A stretch of 64,000 bases of DNA. Origin: CAVWDI01 sp963753725. GTDB lineage: Bacteria > Chloroflexota > Anaerolineae > Anaerolineales > UBA4823. The stretch's first letter is position 1, and each line of letters begins with the position of its first letter. The DNA is taken from positions 115,344-179,343 of the forward strand of contig CAVWDI010000003.1 of assembly GCA_963753725.1 (NCBI GenBank). The letters are read 5' to 3'. Shown in pieces: positions 29,013 to 38,900 of this stretch. A program made the translations under genes and the position numbers. The notes below the pieces were generated by a model. The model was given only the letters and a program-made list of their open reading frames with translations. It searched no databases and was not told the DNA's origin.

Positions 29013-29765
29013 CTAGTATCCAGTCCAATCCGCACCGCCCACATATTCATCACGGGCGATCTTGCCGTCGATAATCTCCACCACGCGCGGCACACGCCTT
29101 GCCAGTTCTTTGTTGTGGGTAACCATGATCATTGTTTTTCCTTGATCGACAAGCTCAATGAAGAGATCAAATACATCATTCGCTGACCTGGTATCCAGGT
29201 TGCCGGTGGGTTCGTCAGCCACCAGCAAGGAAGGATCATTTGCCAGCGCTCGTGCAATTGCAGCACGCTGCTGCTGACCGCCGGAAACCATACTGGGCAG
29301 TTTATTGGCTTGATCGGCTAAACCAACGCTGTCCAGCAAACCCATGGCACGTTCGCGGCGCTCTTTCTGGGTATACTTTTTTGCGAAATCCATGGGCAGG
29401 ATAATATTCTGGAGCAAACTAAGAGCGGGCAGCATCTGGAAAAATTGAAACACGATCCCGACATGTTCTCCGCGCCAGGCTGCCAGCTGGTTCTCGGTCA
29501 TATTATGTATTTCGCGTCCTGTGACGATCACCTCACCATCCGTTGGACGGTCTATACCGGTGATCATATTCAACAATGTCGATTTACCGTTGCCGGATGG
29601 ACCAACAATTGAAATAAATTCGCCGTTATCAATATCTAACGAGAGTCCTTTTAATACAGTGACTTCGCTGTCACCGACTGGAAAGGTTTTTACTATATCA
29701 TTGATGTCAACAATGCGGCCGTTACCGTTTGGATTTACTATTCCTGAATGATTATCAGCGTTCAT
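29013..29765 (-). CDS. ABC transporter ATP-binding protein (LolD/MacB family)
   Basis: A complete 250-aa nucleotide-binding subunit: Walker A GPSGNGKSTLLN, Q-loop FQFFQMLPALSLLQNI, signature VSGGQQQRAAIARAL, Walker B SLLVADEPTGNLDT, H-loop MVTHN. It lies 28 bases upstream of the split FtsX permease in the same direction, and the HlyD-like adaptor ends the set. This NBD type powers lipoprotein release, peptide or macrolide export, or mechanical signalling; the cargo is unknown. GGAG precedes the ATG. Confidence 0.95.
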   Translation of the reverse strand: MNADNHSGIVNPNGNGRIVDINDIVKTFPVGDSEVTVLKGLSLDIDNGEFISIVGPSGNGKSTLLNMITGIDRPTDGEVIVTGREIHNMTENQLAAWRGEHVGIVFQFFQMLPALSLLQNIILPMDFAKKYTQKERRERAMGLLDSVGLADQANKLPSMVSGGQQQRAAIARALANDPSLLVADEPTGNLDTRSANDVFDLFIELVDQGKTMIMVTHNKELARRVPRVVEIIDGKIARDEYVGGADWTGY

Positions 29766-29793
29766 TTTCGTACTCCAACCTAAAACAAATCAC

Positions 29794-30939
29794 TTATTTA
29801 TTGTCAATTGACCAGATCAGGGATAATTTTGGTTTGTAGTTTTCCCTGTCGTATGCATCCTCGACATCAATGGTTTTCACGCCCTCAACCGCCAGGTGTA
29901 GATCAACATCCGTCCACATTTTTTCCTGGATAAAGGCAGTCATTCGTCCGTATTTCCCTTCGTAAACAAGACGCGAGGCCAGGAATGCAAAGTTGGCGGC
30001 CCCGAGCAGGTCCTGCCCATCCGGGAAGCCAGTCCTCAATAAATATGTCAGCGGCTGCAAAAAAACTTCTGTACCAGTTATATGTTCCATTAGATGTGCG
30101 ACTTCCATCCCGCTTCCCGACGGACCCTGAGCGAGTAAGAACTCATTGTATTTATCCCGGGAGTCTTTTTCTAATTTTGATCCGTCACAGACTACTAAGA
30201 CTGCATAATTGGCGGGGTTCTCATGCTTGTCCTGGATGATCAAACTGCCCAGCCTTTCGGGATTGTAGGGTACTTCTGGGACGATTACCCTATCAGCGCC
30301 AGCCAGCAATGCCATTAAAAGGGTGCTGTATCCAGATTCAGCCGCAAAAGTTTCAATCACGATGAGCTGCTCGCGGGAACCAGCCAGGGCGCGCAGTTCG
30401 TGGATGAAGGATACACCGCGGGCAAGACCTGTGCTGAAACCAAGGGTGTAATCCGTGCCGTGGATATTGTTGTGTATCGTTTTTGGTATGGCTATGATTG
30501 GGACACCTTTACTACTCAAGTGAGCGGCATAATGCAGCATGTCATCGTCCCCAATAACAATCAGTGCACGTAATTCAAGACGCCCCACCACATCTATAAT
30601 ATGATCCGTCAGATCAAGTATTTCCATATCTTTGGTATGTAGGAATAAAGGCACATTCTGAGACAGCATTTCACGGGGTTCAATTCTTGAAGAGTGCAAA
30701 TAGGAACCCGGGGTGCGGTCGATTGGACGGACCATATTCTTGGTCAATTCAATAAAATGATCGCTAAATGTAGAAGGATCGTGGGGATTGTAGTTGATGA
30801 ATCCTTCCCAACCTTTGCGCACACCAATGGGAATAAATCCAAGATCGATAATACGGTAGACAAGGCTTTTGAGACACATATTCAAACCCGGTACATCTCC
30901 GCCGCCTGTCAGAATTGCAACTCGTTTTGACATGTTCAT
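29794..30939 (-). CDS. 6-phosphofructokinase-family protein with altered catalytic motif
   Basis: A 381-aa PFK-family protein, probably first gene of the transporter transcription unit (28 bases before the ATPase gene). The N-terminus RVAILTGGGDVPGLNMCLKS is the classical phosphoryl-donor loop, and ALIVIGDDDMLHYAAHLS corresponds to the GGDG/GGDD region. The catalytic motif PKTIDND reads PKTIHNNIHGTDYTLGFSTG: both Asp residues, including the proton acceptor, are replaced. The rest (IETFAAESGYSTLLMALLAG, IVPEVPYNPE) is well kept. It could be an inactive regulator or use other chemistry. GGAGG precedes the tandem ATGs at 30939 and 30933. Confidence 0.87.
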   Translation of the reverse strand: MNMSKRVAILTGGGDVPGLNMCLKSLVYRIIDLGFIPIGVRKGWEGFINYNPHDPSTFSDHFIELTKNMVRPIDRTPGSYLHSSRIEPREMLSQNVPLFLHTKDMEILDLTDHIIDVVGRLELRALIVIGDDDMLHYAAHLSSKGVPIIAIPKTIHNNIHGTDYTLGFSTGLARGVSFIHELRALAGSREQLIVIETFAAESGYSTLLMALLAGADRVIVPEVPYNPERLGSLIIQDKHENPANYAVLVVCDGSKLEKDSRDKYNEFLLAQGPSGSGMEVAHLMEHITGTEVFLQPLTYLLRTGFPDGQDLLGAANFAFLASRLVYEGKYGRMTAFIQEKMWTDVDLHLAVEGVKTIDVEDAYDRENYKPKLSLIWSIDNK

Positions 30940-31290
30940 GCTCCTCCATCATTATCTTTCAGACAAGAGAGCATTTTCCTCCATCAGGATCAATACTTCT
31001 CGTCTAGATATACGAATATTAAGAATTTAAGTCGCGTCTATAAAATCGGATCAAAAAATCAGGATAGTTTACTTTCTTTTTATATTACTAAACCTTACAT
31101 AATCTGGATAGTTTCTTATATTTTACTTGTTCTGATGTAATGTTGGTTCAATAAATTGATGTGGAAATAGTTGGAATACGCTAATCGGCTTCCCCTTCCT
31201 GTGCATAAACTAATGCAAATCAATTACTTTACTTGCAATAGATATAATCGCTCTCCACCTCTTAAAGAGTTTTTCTAAATGGAAAAGTCC
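30940..31290. other. Intergenic region without a gene
   Basis: An AT-rich 351-base gap between the PFK-like gene and the LuxR-type regulator gene, both on the minus strand. I see no reading frame, tRNA or strong hairpin. It probably contains the promoter of the PFK/ABC operon. Confidence 0.5.
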
Positions 31291-31956
31291 TTATTCGTCC
31301 TTAGTATAACGGATATGAGCGATACCTTCTCTTAAAGCGTAAAGCGCAGCCTGTGTCCGGTTGGTAAGCTGCAGCTTTGCCAGAATGTTCGTGATATGCG
31401 TCCGAACTGTCCTTTCACTCAGTACCAATTCGTCAGCTATTTCCTGGTTGGTTTTTCCTAATGCAACATGGGACAAGATTTCAACTTCTCTATTTGTCAA
31501 CCTGCTTTTCTCGGTTCCCAATTCCCCCGAATTCTGAATGTCCTTCATCAACTTATGGGCAATTTCTGGCTGCAGTACCGGGATATTATTGTTGGTATCG
31601 CGGATCGCTTTTATTAAATCATCTGATGAGGAGTCCTTTAATAAATATCCCATCGCACCGGATTTGATTGCTGAATAAATCTGGTGACTTTCTGCGTAAC
31701 TGGTTAACACTAAAATTTTTGCCTGCGGGTTATCCGTCTTTATTTCCCCAATTGCCTGAATGCCATCCATTCGGGGCATGACAAGGTCGAGCAGAATAAC
31801 ATCCGGATCGAGTTCGTGTGCCAGCCGTACTGCTTCAGCGCCATCGGCCGCCGATCCGACAATCTGAATATTATCTTCAGAACTCAGCAAGGCAGTAATG
31901 CCATCCCGGACGACCGTATGATCGTCAGCAATAAGAACTCGAATATTATTTTCCAT
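31291..31956 (-). CDS. NarL/LuxR-family response regulator
   Basis: A 221-aa regulator. The receiver has D11-D12 and phospho-acceptor D57 (VILLDLVMPRMDG) and the conserved Lys in MGYLLKDSS. The C-terminal LuxR HTH is complete (LTNREVEILSHVALGKTNQE, then LSERTVRTHITNILAKLQL). It starts two bases after the stop of the upstream histidine kinase, so the pair is a classical NarL-type two-component operon. Target unknown; the neighbouring export and transporter genes are candidates. Confidence 0.95.
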   Translation of the reverse strand: MENNIRVLIADDHTVVRDGITALLSSEDNIQIVGSAADGAEAVRLAHELDPDVILLDLVMPRMDGIQAIGEIKTDNPQAKILVLTSYAESHQIYSAIKSGAMGYLLKDSSSDDLIKAIRDTNNNIPVLQPEIAHKLMKDIQNSGELGTEKSRLTNREVEILSHVALGKTNQEIADELVLSERTVRTHITNILAKLQLTNRTQAALYALREGIAHIRYTKDE

Positions 31957-31958
31957 GC

Positions 31959-34161
31959 TTATCCTCCCACCGTAACCCTAACCCGGGTACCGCTTCCCGG
32001 TTGGCTGACAATGGATAATTTGCCACCAATAACTTCTGCACGTTCGTTCATGCTCCTTATCCCAAGCCCCCCATTATATCCCCGGTTTGAATAATCGAAC
32101 CCACAGCCATCATCAATAATTTCTAGGGTTATGTCTTCACCTTCTTGCCGCAAAGAGACGATCACCGATTTTGATTTTGAATGTTTGATGGTGTTGTTTA
32201 ACGCTTCCTGGGCAATCCGATAAAGTTCCAGTTCAACGCGTTCATCCAGATTGATATTATTGTCAATTTTTAATTGGGTTTCAATCCCTGACCTCTTCTC
32301 GACTGCTTCCAGTCGATTGGCGAGGGCAATTTTTAACCCCTGTTCGAGATGATCCGTTGGCTGCAATTCAAATATGAGCAAACGCATTTCTTTTAAGGCC
32401 TGCTGCGCCTGATTTTCAATCCTGTTCAAGTATTGACTCGTAAGTTGAATATCTTCCTGGTTCAATACTCTCTTTCCTGCTCCGGCAAATAACAATTGAC
32501 TGTAGATTAATTGGGTTACCGAATCATGCAGTTCGCCGCGCCAATCTACCACGTTCCTCGAGAACAGCCGCATGTTCAGCTTTCGATATCAGGCGCGCTC
32601 GTTCGACAAAAATCCCTAATTGGCCGGCGATAGTGTCCAGGAGTGTAATATCCTCCGGGTTGTATTCGATGGCTGTATTACTGAAGCCCAGCAAAATACC
32701 GTGGGTTTCCATCTTCGTTTTTATGGGTGTGAATAATAATTGCTGTACCTCTGGCAGATTAAATTGTCTGACCAGTCTAGCGAATGATTCCCGATCATCT
32801 GAAGATCGGAAGATATGAGATTGGGATTTTTCTGGGAAGTACTTCCAAGGATAATTGTCTAAGTCAATACTGATAACCTCGGGTGAAATCGATGTTGGCA
32901 TGTTGTACTGGCTCTTAAGTTCCATTTTATTGTTAGATAAATCACTGAGATATATTACACCAGCAGCACAGTAAAGCGTATTTATTATTTGTCGTAAGGA
33001 ATTCTCCAGGATGCTTTCGATTTCGAGCTGTTCGCTGGCGAATGTATTGATCTCGTAAAGCGCGGATAAGTGATTAGTCCGAGTTTGAATCTTGTTTTCT
33101 AATTTCTCAAGAATTAGAACCCTTTCTAATGCATTGCCAGCGATCTCAGCGATACTGTTAAATCGGCTGATATCTGTGTCTGAAAAAAATCGTTTGTGCG
33201 CAAAACCCGAGAATAGCACCCCCGAAGTTACGCCGGCTGATTTTAATGGTACCGCAATAATCGTTTGTTTACCTTCGTATAGTCTTCTAATTGTCGGGGA
33301 GGAGATGCGCTTAACAGATCGATCCGGGTACTGCATTATTTCGCTTTGGCCCGTCAAGAAAACATCCCAGAGAATATCTACATCTCTAACATGGGTCAAG
33401 CCGATCAAAGAGGCATCCATGCTGAAATTGATCGCTAATACATTTTCCTTTTCATCGGGAAATAGTATCGAACATTCTTGCGAACCAAACAATTCTGAAA
33501 TTTGGTTGAAGATTGCTGAAAAGATGATCTCGGTACCATCAGCCTGACCCAGGGCGATGCTGAATGCTGAGATAACCTCCAGTTCTTCAGTACGGCGGTC
33601 GTACTGCTCGTGGATCCATACCCTTTCCAGCAACGTAGCAATCTGATTGGTGAAGGTTTGTACCATCCTTGCGTCAGGCACCTGGTAAATACCTCTTTCT
33701 AGAGATCCGATTGATAAAAATCCAATCAATCTTCCGCTTATCAGGAGGGGAGCGCCGATCCAACTGCAGATGGAACCCATATCCTTCCAGTCATGGAAGC
33801 GCTTGTCTTCCTGTATATCCTGAAAAACCAACGGTTGCTTTTCATTTTCTAGTTGCGCTATGATTGGATCATCCGATCCTCTCGCAGAGTTGTATTGTTT
33901 TTCCCCCGACTTTGCTTCTCTCTCCAGGATGAAGCGCAAATTCTCATCTAACAAAAATAATCCTGCACGGTCATAATCCAGCACATCTCGTAAATTTACC
34001 AGGATAATTTCTAAAGCTTGATCGAGATCAACTGCTTGGGCAAGCGCTAATAGCACGTTCTGGATTACTTCCGCGTCCTGCATATTTGGAGTGCGATCAG
34101 GATTTCCCATTGGATCAGTTAGTGGACCGTTCGTAAAATGGTTATATACAATCTTATCCAA
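31959..34161 (-). CDS. GAF-domain sensor histidine kinase (NarX/DegS type), frameshifted near 32537
   Basis: A soluble sensor kinase of about 733 aa. It contains at least two, probably three, GAF-like domains (about residues 45-180, 200-340 and 360-520, for example VLDYDRAGLFLLDENLRFIL and APLLISGRLIGFLSIGSLER). A HisKA_3 dimerisation site follows, with phospho-His in ARELHDSVTQLIYSQLL near residue 543. The ATPase part has EALNNTIKHSKSKSV, DDGCGFDYSNRG and GLGIRSMNERAEVIGG. One extra G in the GCGCGGCGAAC tract at about 32537 breaks the frame exactly before the His site. There is no membrane segment, so the signal is probably intracellular. Confidence 0.9.
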
Positions 34162-34262
34162 AAAGTGCCTGGCATATTACGATAAATCCTTGGCTTGAAG
34201 ATCTTTAATCGCAGTGTGCTGGGCACCTGTTGGGTATAAACTATTTTTATGAATATTTATGT

Positions 34263-35057
34263 TTATAATTGATCTGAAAGCAATTGTTCAATTCTTGATT
34301 TGAAGTCCGCCTCAAAATCGCCGCCAAATAAAATGCTGCGGATTATGCCATTCTCATCGATGAAAAAAGAAGTGGGTAAGAATAGTACTTGGTAGGATTT
34401 CCAAAAATTCTCCCCTTCATCGAGCAGAACCGGATAAGTTAAACCACGATCCTGTACAGTCTGGTTTACTTCTGCCAGATTATCCTGCTCAATACCATTA
34501 ACCGTAAGCAGTACAAAATCCTGGCCCTGGTAAACACGATGTAAATTTTCCAGCGCAACAAGTTCTTCCATGCATGGAACGCACCAGGTCACCCAATAGT
34601 TTATCACCACATTTTTTCCACGCAGTGCGGATAGTGAGACTGTATCCCCATTCAATGTAGTAAGAGAAAAATCCGGCGCTGAAAATCCTACCTCTGGCTG
34701 GACAGGAGGCAGATCTGCCGGGTCAATTAATTGCGGTTCAGCTTCAGTCTCAGCAATAGGTTCAGATTCTGAAGCGCTCTCTATTGGCTGGTCGGCAGGC
34801 ACTTCAGGAACAACGAGTTCCGCTGCGTTTGTTGATGGGGGAGAGGCGCTTTCTTGATCTGCTAATTCAGATGTATTGGAACCCGCGTTTTCATTAGTTG
34901 AATTTTTATCTTCCGAGGAGGGTGTGCGTTCAACAACGAGTACCTCACTTTGAGGAATTGGGTCTTGTGAAAGGGGTGCTTCATCACTGCCGCAGCTCAC
35001 AAGAAAAGCCGCAAGAAGCAGAGTTAATATTATCAGGAAGTTTGTATTAATATTCAT
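34263..35057 (-). CDS. TlpA/ResA-like thioredoxin-fold lipoprotein
   Basis: About 264 aa. The signal peptide ends with lipobox AFLVSCGS. Residues 25-125 are a Ser/Glu/Pro-rich linker. Residues 127-264 form a thioredoxin-like TlpA domain (PEVGFSAPDFSLTTLNGDTV, then WVTWCVPCMEELVALENLH with redox CxxC). It would reduce or form disulfides outside the membrane. It lies 88 bases downstream of the C39-peptidase ABC transporter on the same strand, and some of the exported peptides have paired Cys, so it may help fold them. That link is inference from position. ATG 35057 is preferred to 35069 because it fits the signal peptide. Confidence 0.9.
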   Translation of the reverse strand: MNINTNFLIILTLLLAAFLVSCGSDEAPLSQDPIPQSEVLVVERTPSSEDKNSTNENAGSNTSELADQESASPPSTNAAELVVPEVPADQPIESASESEPIAETEAEPQLIDPADLPPVQPEVGFSAPDFSLTTLNGDTVSLSALRGKNVVINYWVTWCVPCMEELVALENLHRVYQGQDFVLLTVNGIEQDNLAEVNQTVQDRGLTYPVLLDEGENFWKSYQVLFLPTSFFIDENGIIRSILFGGDFEADFKSRIEQLLSDQL

Positions 35058-35145
35058 CGGCAAATACATTGATAAGAATCTATTATTTGTTACATTAATT
35101 AAACGGTTGCAGATTATACCTTCCCGTGATTAACAGCAGATTAGA

Positions 35146-37950
35146 TTATTTGTTCTTATTTCTGGTTTTTAATATGCCGCCTTCGAGCACCAATTTTCTC
35201 CATATTGGTTTTTCCCAAAAGCTTTCTCTGACATCTTTGTCGGATTCTACCAATATACTGTAGGGAGAATTTTTATCTTGAGACAGCACCTGAGGGTGAC
35301 CGTCCTCCACAATTTGCCCGTCTTCGATCACGAGCACACGATCAAAGTTGGTGGTTTCACTGATATCATGAGAAATAAAAATCATAGTGGCATTTTTCCA
35401 GTGTTCACGCGCCCGTGAAAGCAGCTGGCTGCGTTGTTTTCTATCAAGGCCGCGAAAAGGTTCATCGAGAATAGCTAATCGGATTCCCTGTCGATACAAC
35501 GCGCGTCCTAATCTCACCCGCTGACCTTCACCGCCGGAAACCAGACCGCCGCCCTCTCCGAGGTTTGTCTTCATACCCTCCGGCAGTAAATCAATAACCC
35601 CATATAAATCTGCAGATTGTAAGACCTTCCCGATGGTAGTCCCATCTAATTCTTCCATACCATAACGGATGTTTTCGTACAACGAGCGGTTCCAAAGCTG
35701 TACGGCTGGATCGACCCAGGTGGTTTCTCGTCTCAGTGATTGGATCCTTTCACCAACGAGAATATCTCCATCGACCTTGATGATCCCTTTTCCAGGTCTG
35801 TGCCATCCAAGCAGTAAACCAACCAGGCTTGATTTCCCAGCGCCTGATGGACCTACAATCGCAATATGTTCTCCTGCATCTATCTTTAAATTAATATCTT
35901 TCAGGATGACGTTACCGCCTGCATATACCCATACATGCTCCATTGAAATACTGGCCGATTTTTCTAATGTATTGGTGTGTTGGTTGCTTTCAATTTCGTA
36001 TGTCCTATCTGTAAACCAGGTATCTTCCTCGTCGGGCGCGGCTAAAGGTTCGAGCAGTCTAAGTACCCGATTGCGGTACATTGGATATTGCTGGATTTGC
36101 AGGACCAGCGATTGACCCAAAGTTGGTAAGGAAAGTGTCCAATAGAAGAGCAGCAGTATCTCGCTGGATTCCCCTCCTTTGGAGATATAGTTGACAATGA
36201 TCGCGACAGAAAATAGTGTATAAAGCAATGTGCCTAATGATTGGATACTGATCGAAAGATTAAAGTAATCACGTCCTGAACGGATCCATTCAAACATATG
36301 CGTTTCGTGCTCGCGGCGGAACGCACGTTCCGCTGCATGCGTTTTTATGGGTACCAATCCCAGCAGTGCGTCCAGGTAAAAGCGGCTGAGAGCGCCAATT
36401 TGGGTTCGCAATCGACGATCCTGTTCTTCCAGGACAGGTCGAGATAGAAAAGACAAAGCCATGAAGAAAACAGTTCCGGCGATTGCCAATGGAGCGCTGA
36501 TCGGATCTAACCAGATCACACCGATCATGGTCAACAGAAGTTGGAAACCTGTGCGCAGCAGGTTGAAGGCCAAATTCGGTAACGACCGCAGCTGGCGCAA
36601 ATCATGAGCACGCTGGGTCATATCCGAAGTCAACCGGCTGCGGAAATATTTATCACCCAGTTTTGGTATCTTTTCCAATAATAAAATGCGCAGACGAGTT
36701 TCGAGACGGCGTCCCATACGCCACAAAGTTGAATTTATTGGATATTCCAAAATTAACGGCGTTATGACAAATAACATCAATATGATAGCTGCCCAGATTC
36801 GCTGGCTGACAATTCCTAGACCCTCTCCAATTTGCACTACACCCTGTAATAAAAACGCTTCCAGTAATACCGCGAAAGTAGCCATCAGGATTGCCACCAG
36901 CAATATTGCTGGTGTCAGTAAACCATCTTTTATTAATTGTTTCCAAATTTCTCGTTCTGGTTTGTATACTGGTTCTTTGAGGGCAGCCTCCAGATCGGGA
37001 GGCAAAGGTTTAGGAATCCCATCTGATATTGCATCCTCGGATAGAATATCCGGCTCATCACGAACCCCCAGAATGCGGATCAATACCGCTCCACGTAAAA
37101 TTAACCTGCCATTAACCGACTGGTTGTTATTTTGAACTGTTTGTGATTGAATGGGAATGACCGACCAATAGACGGATGGAATTTGAATTTTTTTAGTATC
37201 AGATGTAATCTCTGTTTCAATCCGGATTTCACCTTCAATTTCCGGGTAATAATCACCCAAATTTTTTTCATAGAAAAGATTGAGTACCCGGCCTGCTTCT
37301 TCACCAGGTTGGATACCTTTTGATCTCACGATCTCTGTGACCATCCTGGCCGCTGCATCTAAAGTCCCCAGCGACCTCCAACTTGGATCCGAGACAGCTG
37401 ATTGAATGAGCGCCTCAATTCGGTTATCGTCGATTTCAAGGTCCGATAAGCGCCGACGAAGCGGAGCTAGAAAGCCCTCTGTCCCAGCCCAATCCCGCCA
37501 ATCCCCTGCATTTACTTCGTAGGAGTGAATATAGACTTCATTCAAAAAACGCTCCAGGGTCGGCCATCGTCTACCGGTGGATGGATCCATAACCTGAATA
37601 AACTTGCCAAACTTATTCCACACGACCACAAAGTGGGTTAATCCATTTGGAAGACGGATAACTACAATCGCCGGAAGCGCTTCAGCCTCTTGCATGAATA
37701 AATGGTCAACAGGCAGCATAATTTGTTCGGCGTCTAATCCCAATTGGAGAGCGATATCCTCAATCGTATCAATCGATGTGCCGTCCACATCCGTCTGGCA
37801 GGCTTCGCGCAGCCGGCCGTAGCTTACAGGAATCCCAAATCCTTCCAGAATCGATTTTAACGCGGCTGGACCGCAGTCCATCGCGGAAGTCTGGACGACT
37901 TCGTGCGCGAAGAACCGCTGGCTGGATTCATTGGAATCGTTAGCGGTCAT
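35146..37950 (-). CDS. Peptidase C39-containing ABC exporter (bacteriocin/NHLM type)
   Basis: A 934-aa intact protein. Residues 12-150 are a C39 leader peptidase with the full set of catalytic residues: Gln20, Cys26 (QTSAMDCGPAALKSIL), His106 (LTHFVVVW) and Asp122 (VMDPSTGRR). Residues 150-340 are an insert not seen in ordinary SunT proteins. A six-helix membrane domain follows (about 350-640), then an ATPase domain: Walker A GPSGAGKSSL, signature VSGGEGQRVRLGRALYR, Walker B LAILDEPFRGLD. It would cut leaders after a Gly-type site and export the peptide. The likely cargo is the nearby shared-leader peptides. It overlaps the membrane-fusion gene by ATGA. Confidence 0.93.
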   Translation of the reverse strand: MTANDSNESSQRFFAHEVVQTSAMDCGPAALKSILEGFGIPVSYGRLREACQTDVDGTSIDTIEDIALQLGLDAEQIMLPVDHLFMQEAEALPAIVVIRLPNGLTHFVVVWNKFGKFIQVMDPSTGRRWPTLERFLNEVYIHSYEVNAGDWRDWAGTEGFLAPLRRRLSDLEIDDNRIEALIQSAVSDPSWRSLGTLDAAARMVTEIVRSKGIQPGEEAGRVLNLFYEKNLGDYYPEIEGEIRIETEITSDTKKIQIPSVYWSVIPIQSQTVQNNNQSVNGRLILRGAVLIRILGVRDEPDILSEDAISDGIPKPLPPDLEAALKEPVYKPEREIWKQLIKDGLLTPAILLVAILMATFAVLLEAFLLQGVVQIGEGLGIVSQRIWAAIILMLFVITPLILEYPINSTLWRMGRRLETRLRILLLEKIPKLGDKYFRSRLTSDMTQRAHDLRQLRSLPNLAFNLLRTGFQLLLTMIGVIWLDPISAPLAIAGTVFFMALSFLSRPVLEEQDRRLRTQIGALSRFYLDALLGLVPIKTHAAERAFRREHETHMFEWIRSGRDYFNLSISIQSLGTLLYTLFSVAIIVNYISKGGESSEILLLFYWTLSLPTLGQSLVLQIQQYPMYRNRVLRLLEPLAAPDEEDTWFTDRTYEIESNQHTNTLEKSASISMEHVWVYAGGNVILKDINLKIDAGEHIAIVGPSGAGKSSLVGLLLGWHRPGKGIIKVDGDILVGERIQSLRRETTWVDPAVQLWNRSLYENIRYGMEELDGTTIGKVLQSADLYGVIDLLPEGMKTNLGEGGGLVSGGEGQRVRLGRALYRQGIRLAILDEPFRGLDRKQRSQLLSRAREHWKNATMIFISHDISETTNFDRVLVIEDGQIVEDGHPQVLSQDKNSPYSILVESDKDVRESFWEKPIWRKLVLEGGILKTRNKNK

Positions 37951-38450
37951 CCGCTGCCCTCTTCGATTTCTTGTGGGCTGATGGGGAATTGAGAGTTATT
38001 TACATACATACCAGACGCTCTTCGAACGAGCACAGCCGGGGTAACGTATTCCACTTCTACCTGCACCTGTCCGGAAATTTCTTCATCAAGAGGAATTTGG
38101 GTTATTTCTTCAGATAGGATGACCAATTCAGCTGTTTCCTGCTTGGAGTCTGTTCCAACCACCATCCCGGTCAATGTAATGTCTGGTTGATTTGGGCCAA
38201 GATCGATTTGAATAATCGCTGGTTGGCCGGCCGTGATTTTTTTTAGATTCTCTTTTGGGAAACCAGCTGTTACGATACCTGTTTCTGTGAAGTCAAGGTC
38301 GGTGCTAAATTCATAGATGGTCACTTTCACCAGGAAAAACCACAACAACAGTGAAATCATAATTATTATTCCCAGCGCCATCCCAATCCGGGATGCCTGG
38401 TAGCTGTCGATATTTAACGAACGAATTGATCGAGAAAATGGCAGTGACAA
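37947..38450 (-). CDS. Short HlyD-like membrane-fusion protein
   Basis: A 167-aa protein, much shorter than normal HlyD proteins. A cytoplasmic N-terminus (SLPFSRSIRSLNIDSYQASR) is followed by one membrane helix (IGMALGIIIMISLLLWFFLV) and a beta domain (GIVTAGFPKENLKKITAGQP ... DITLTGMVVG) matching the C-terminal barrel of NHLM-type adaptors. The lipoyl/coiled-coil part is absent, as in some NHLM adaptor subunits. It starts the minus-strand operon and overlaps the C39 exporter gene (ATGA), so it is surely part of that exporter. The divergent plus-strand peptide gene begins 283 bases away; the space between probably holds both promoters. Confidence 0.8.
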   Translation of the reverse strand: MSLPFSRSIRSLNIDSYQASRIGMALGIIIMISLLLWFFLVKVTIYEFSTDLDFTETGIVTAGFPKENLKKITAGQPAIIQIDLGPNQPDITLTGMVVGTDSKQETAELVILSEEITQIPLDEEISGQVQVEVEYVTPAVLVRRASGMYVNNSQFPISPQEIEEGSG

Positions 38451-38733
38451 TTTTTTTCTCCATTCAAATAATATTTATAATCCGAACCTGTCCAGATGGT
38501 CCTGTGAGGATGTGATCGTCCCTTTGAATATTATATTATGAATTGTTTTTAGGTTAATGTCCGTGATAATCATGGTGAAAAAATAAGTCAAATGTCCTAA
38601 ACAGAAGGGAATTGAAAATCAAACAATTTACGCTTACCCGATCTATCCCAATATGTTAGCATTATAATTGGGTAAAATGATCTAAGTAATGATCCTATTG
38701 TTTTTTTAAATCACACTGCGGAGCCATGAACAG

Positions 38734-38886
38734 ATGAGAGTAAAGACAAATATCAAGGTTGGAAATAAGATCCAAAATTCCATAGAACAGGTAAAGGATA
38801 TTTTAAAACTCGCCAGTGATACGCTGACCAAACCCAGGGTTATTATCAGCGAGCTGATTGATTCTCCGACATATAAAAGTAAGTAG
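38734..38886 (+). CDS. Shared-leader peptide P1 (50 aa)
   Basis: A short gene too small for most gene finders. The product starts MRVKTNIKVG, the common leader of this locus, and the rest is a Lys/Ile/Leu-rich amphipathic helix (NKIQNSIEQVKDILKLASDT). It sits 14 bases before the second ABC transporter gene and in the same direction. In the leader, Gly is at -1, Val at -2, Ile at -4 and Val at -8 relative to the proposed cut. That matches the other seven peptides and the hydrophobic -4 preference of C39 peptidases. No Cys is present. Function unknown; a secreted helical peptide is the likeliest reading. Confidence 0.75.
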   Translation: MRVKTNIKVGNKIQNSIEQVKDILKLASDTLTKPRVIISELIDSPTYKSK

Positions 38887-38900
38887 AAAATATTTTCCTG

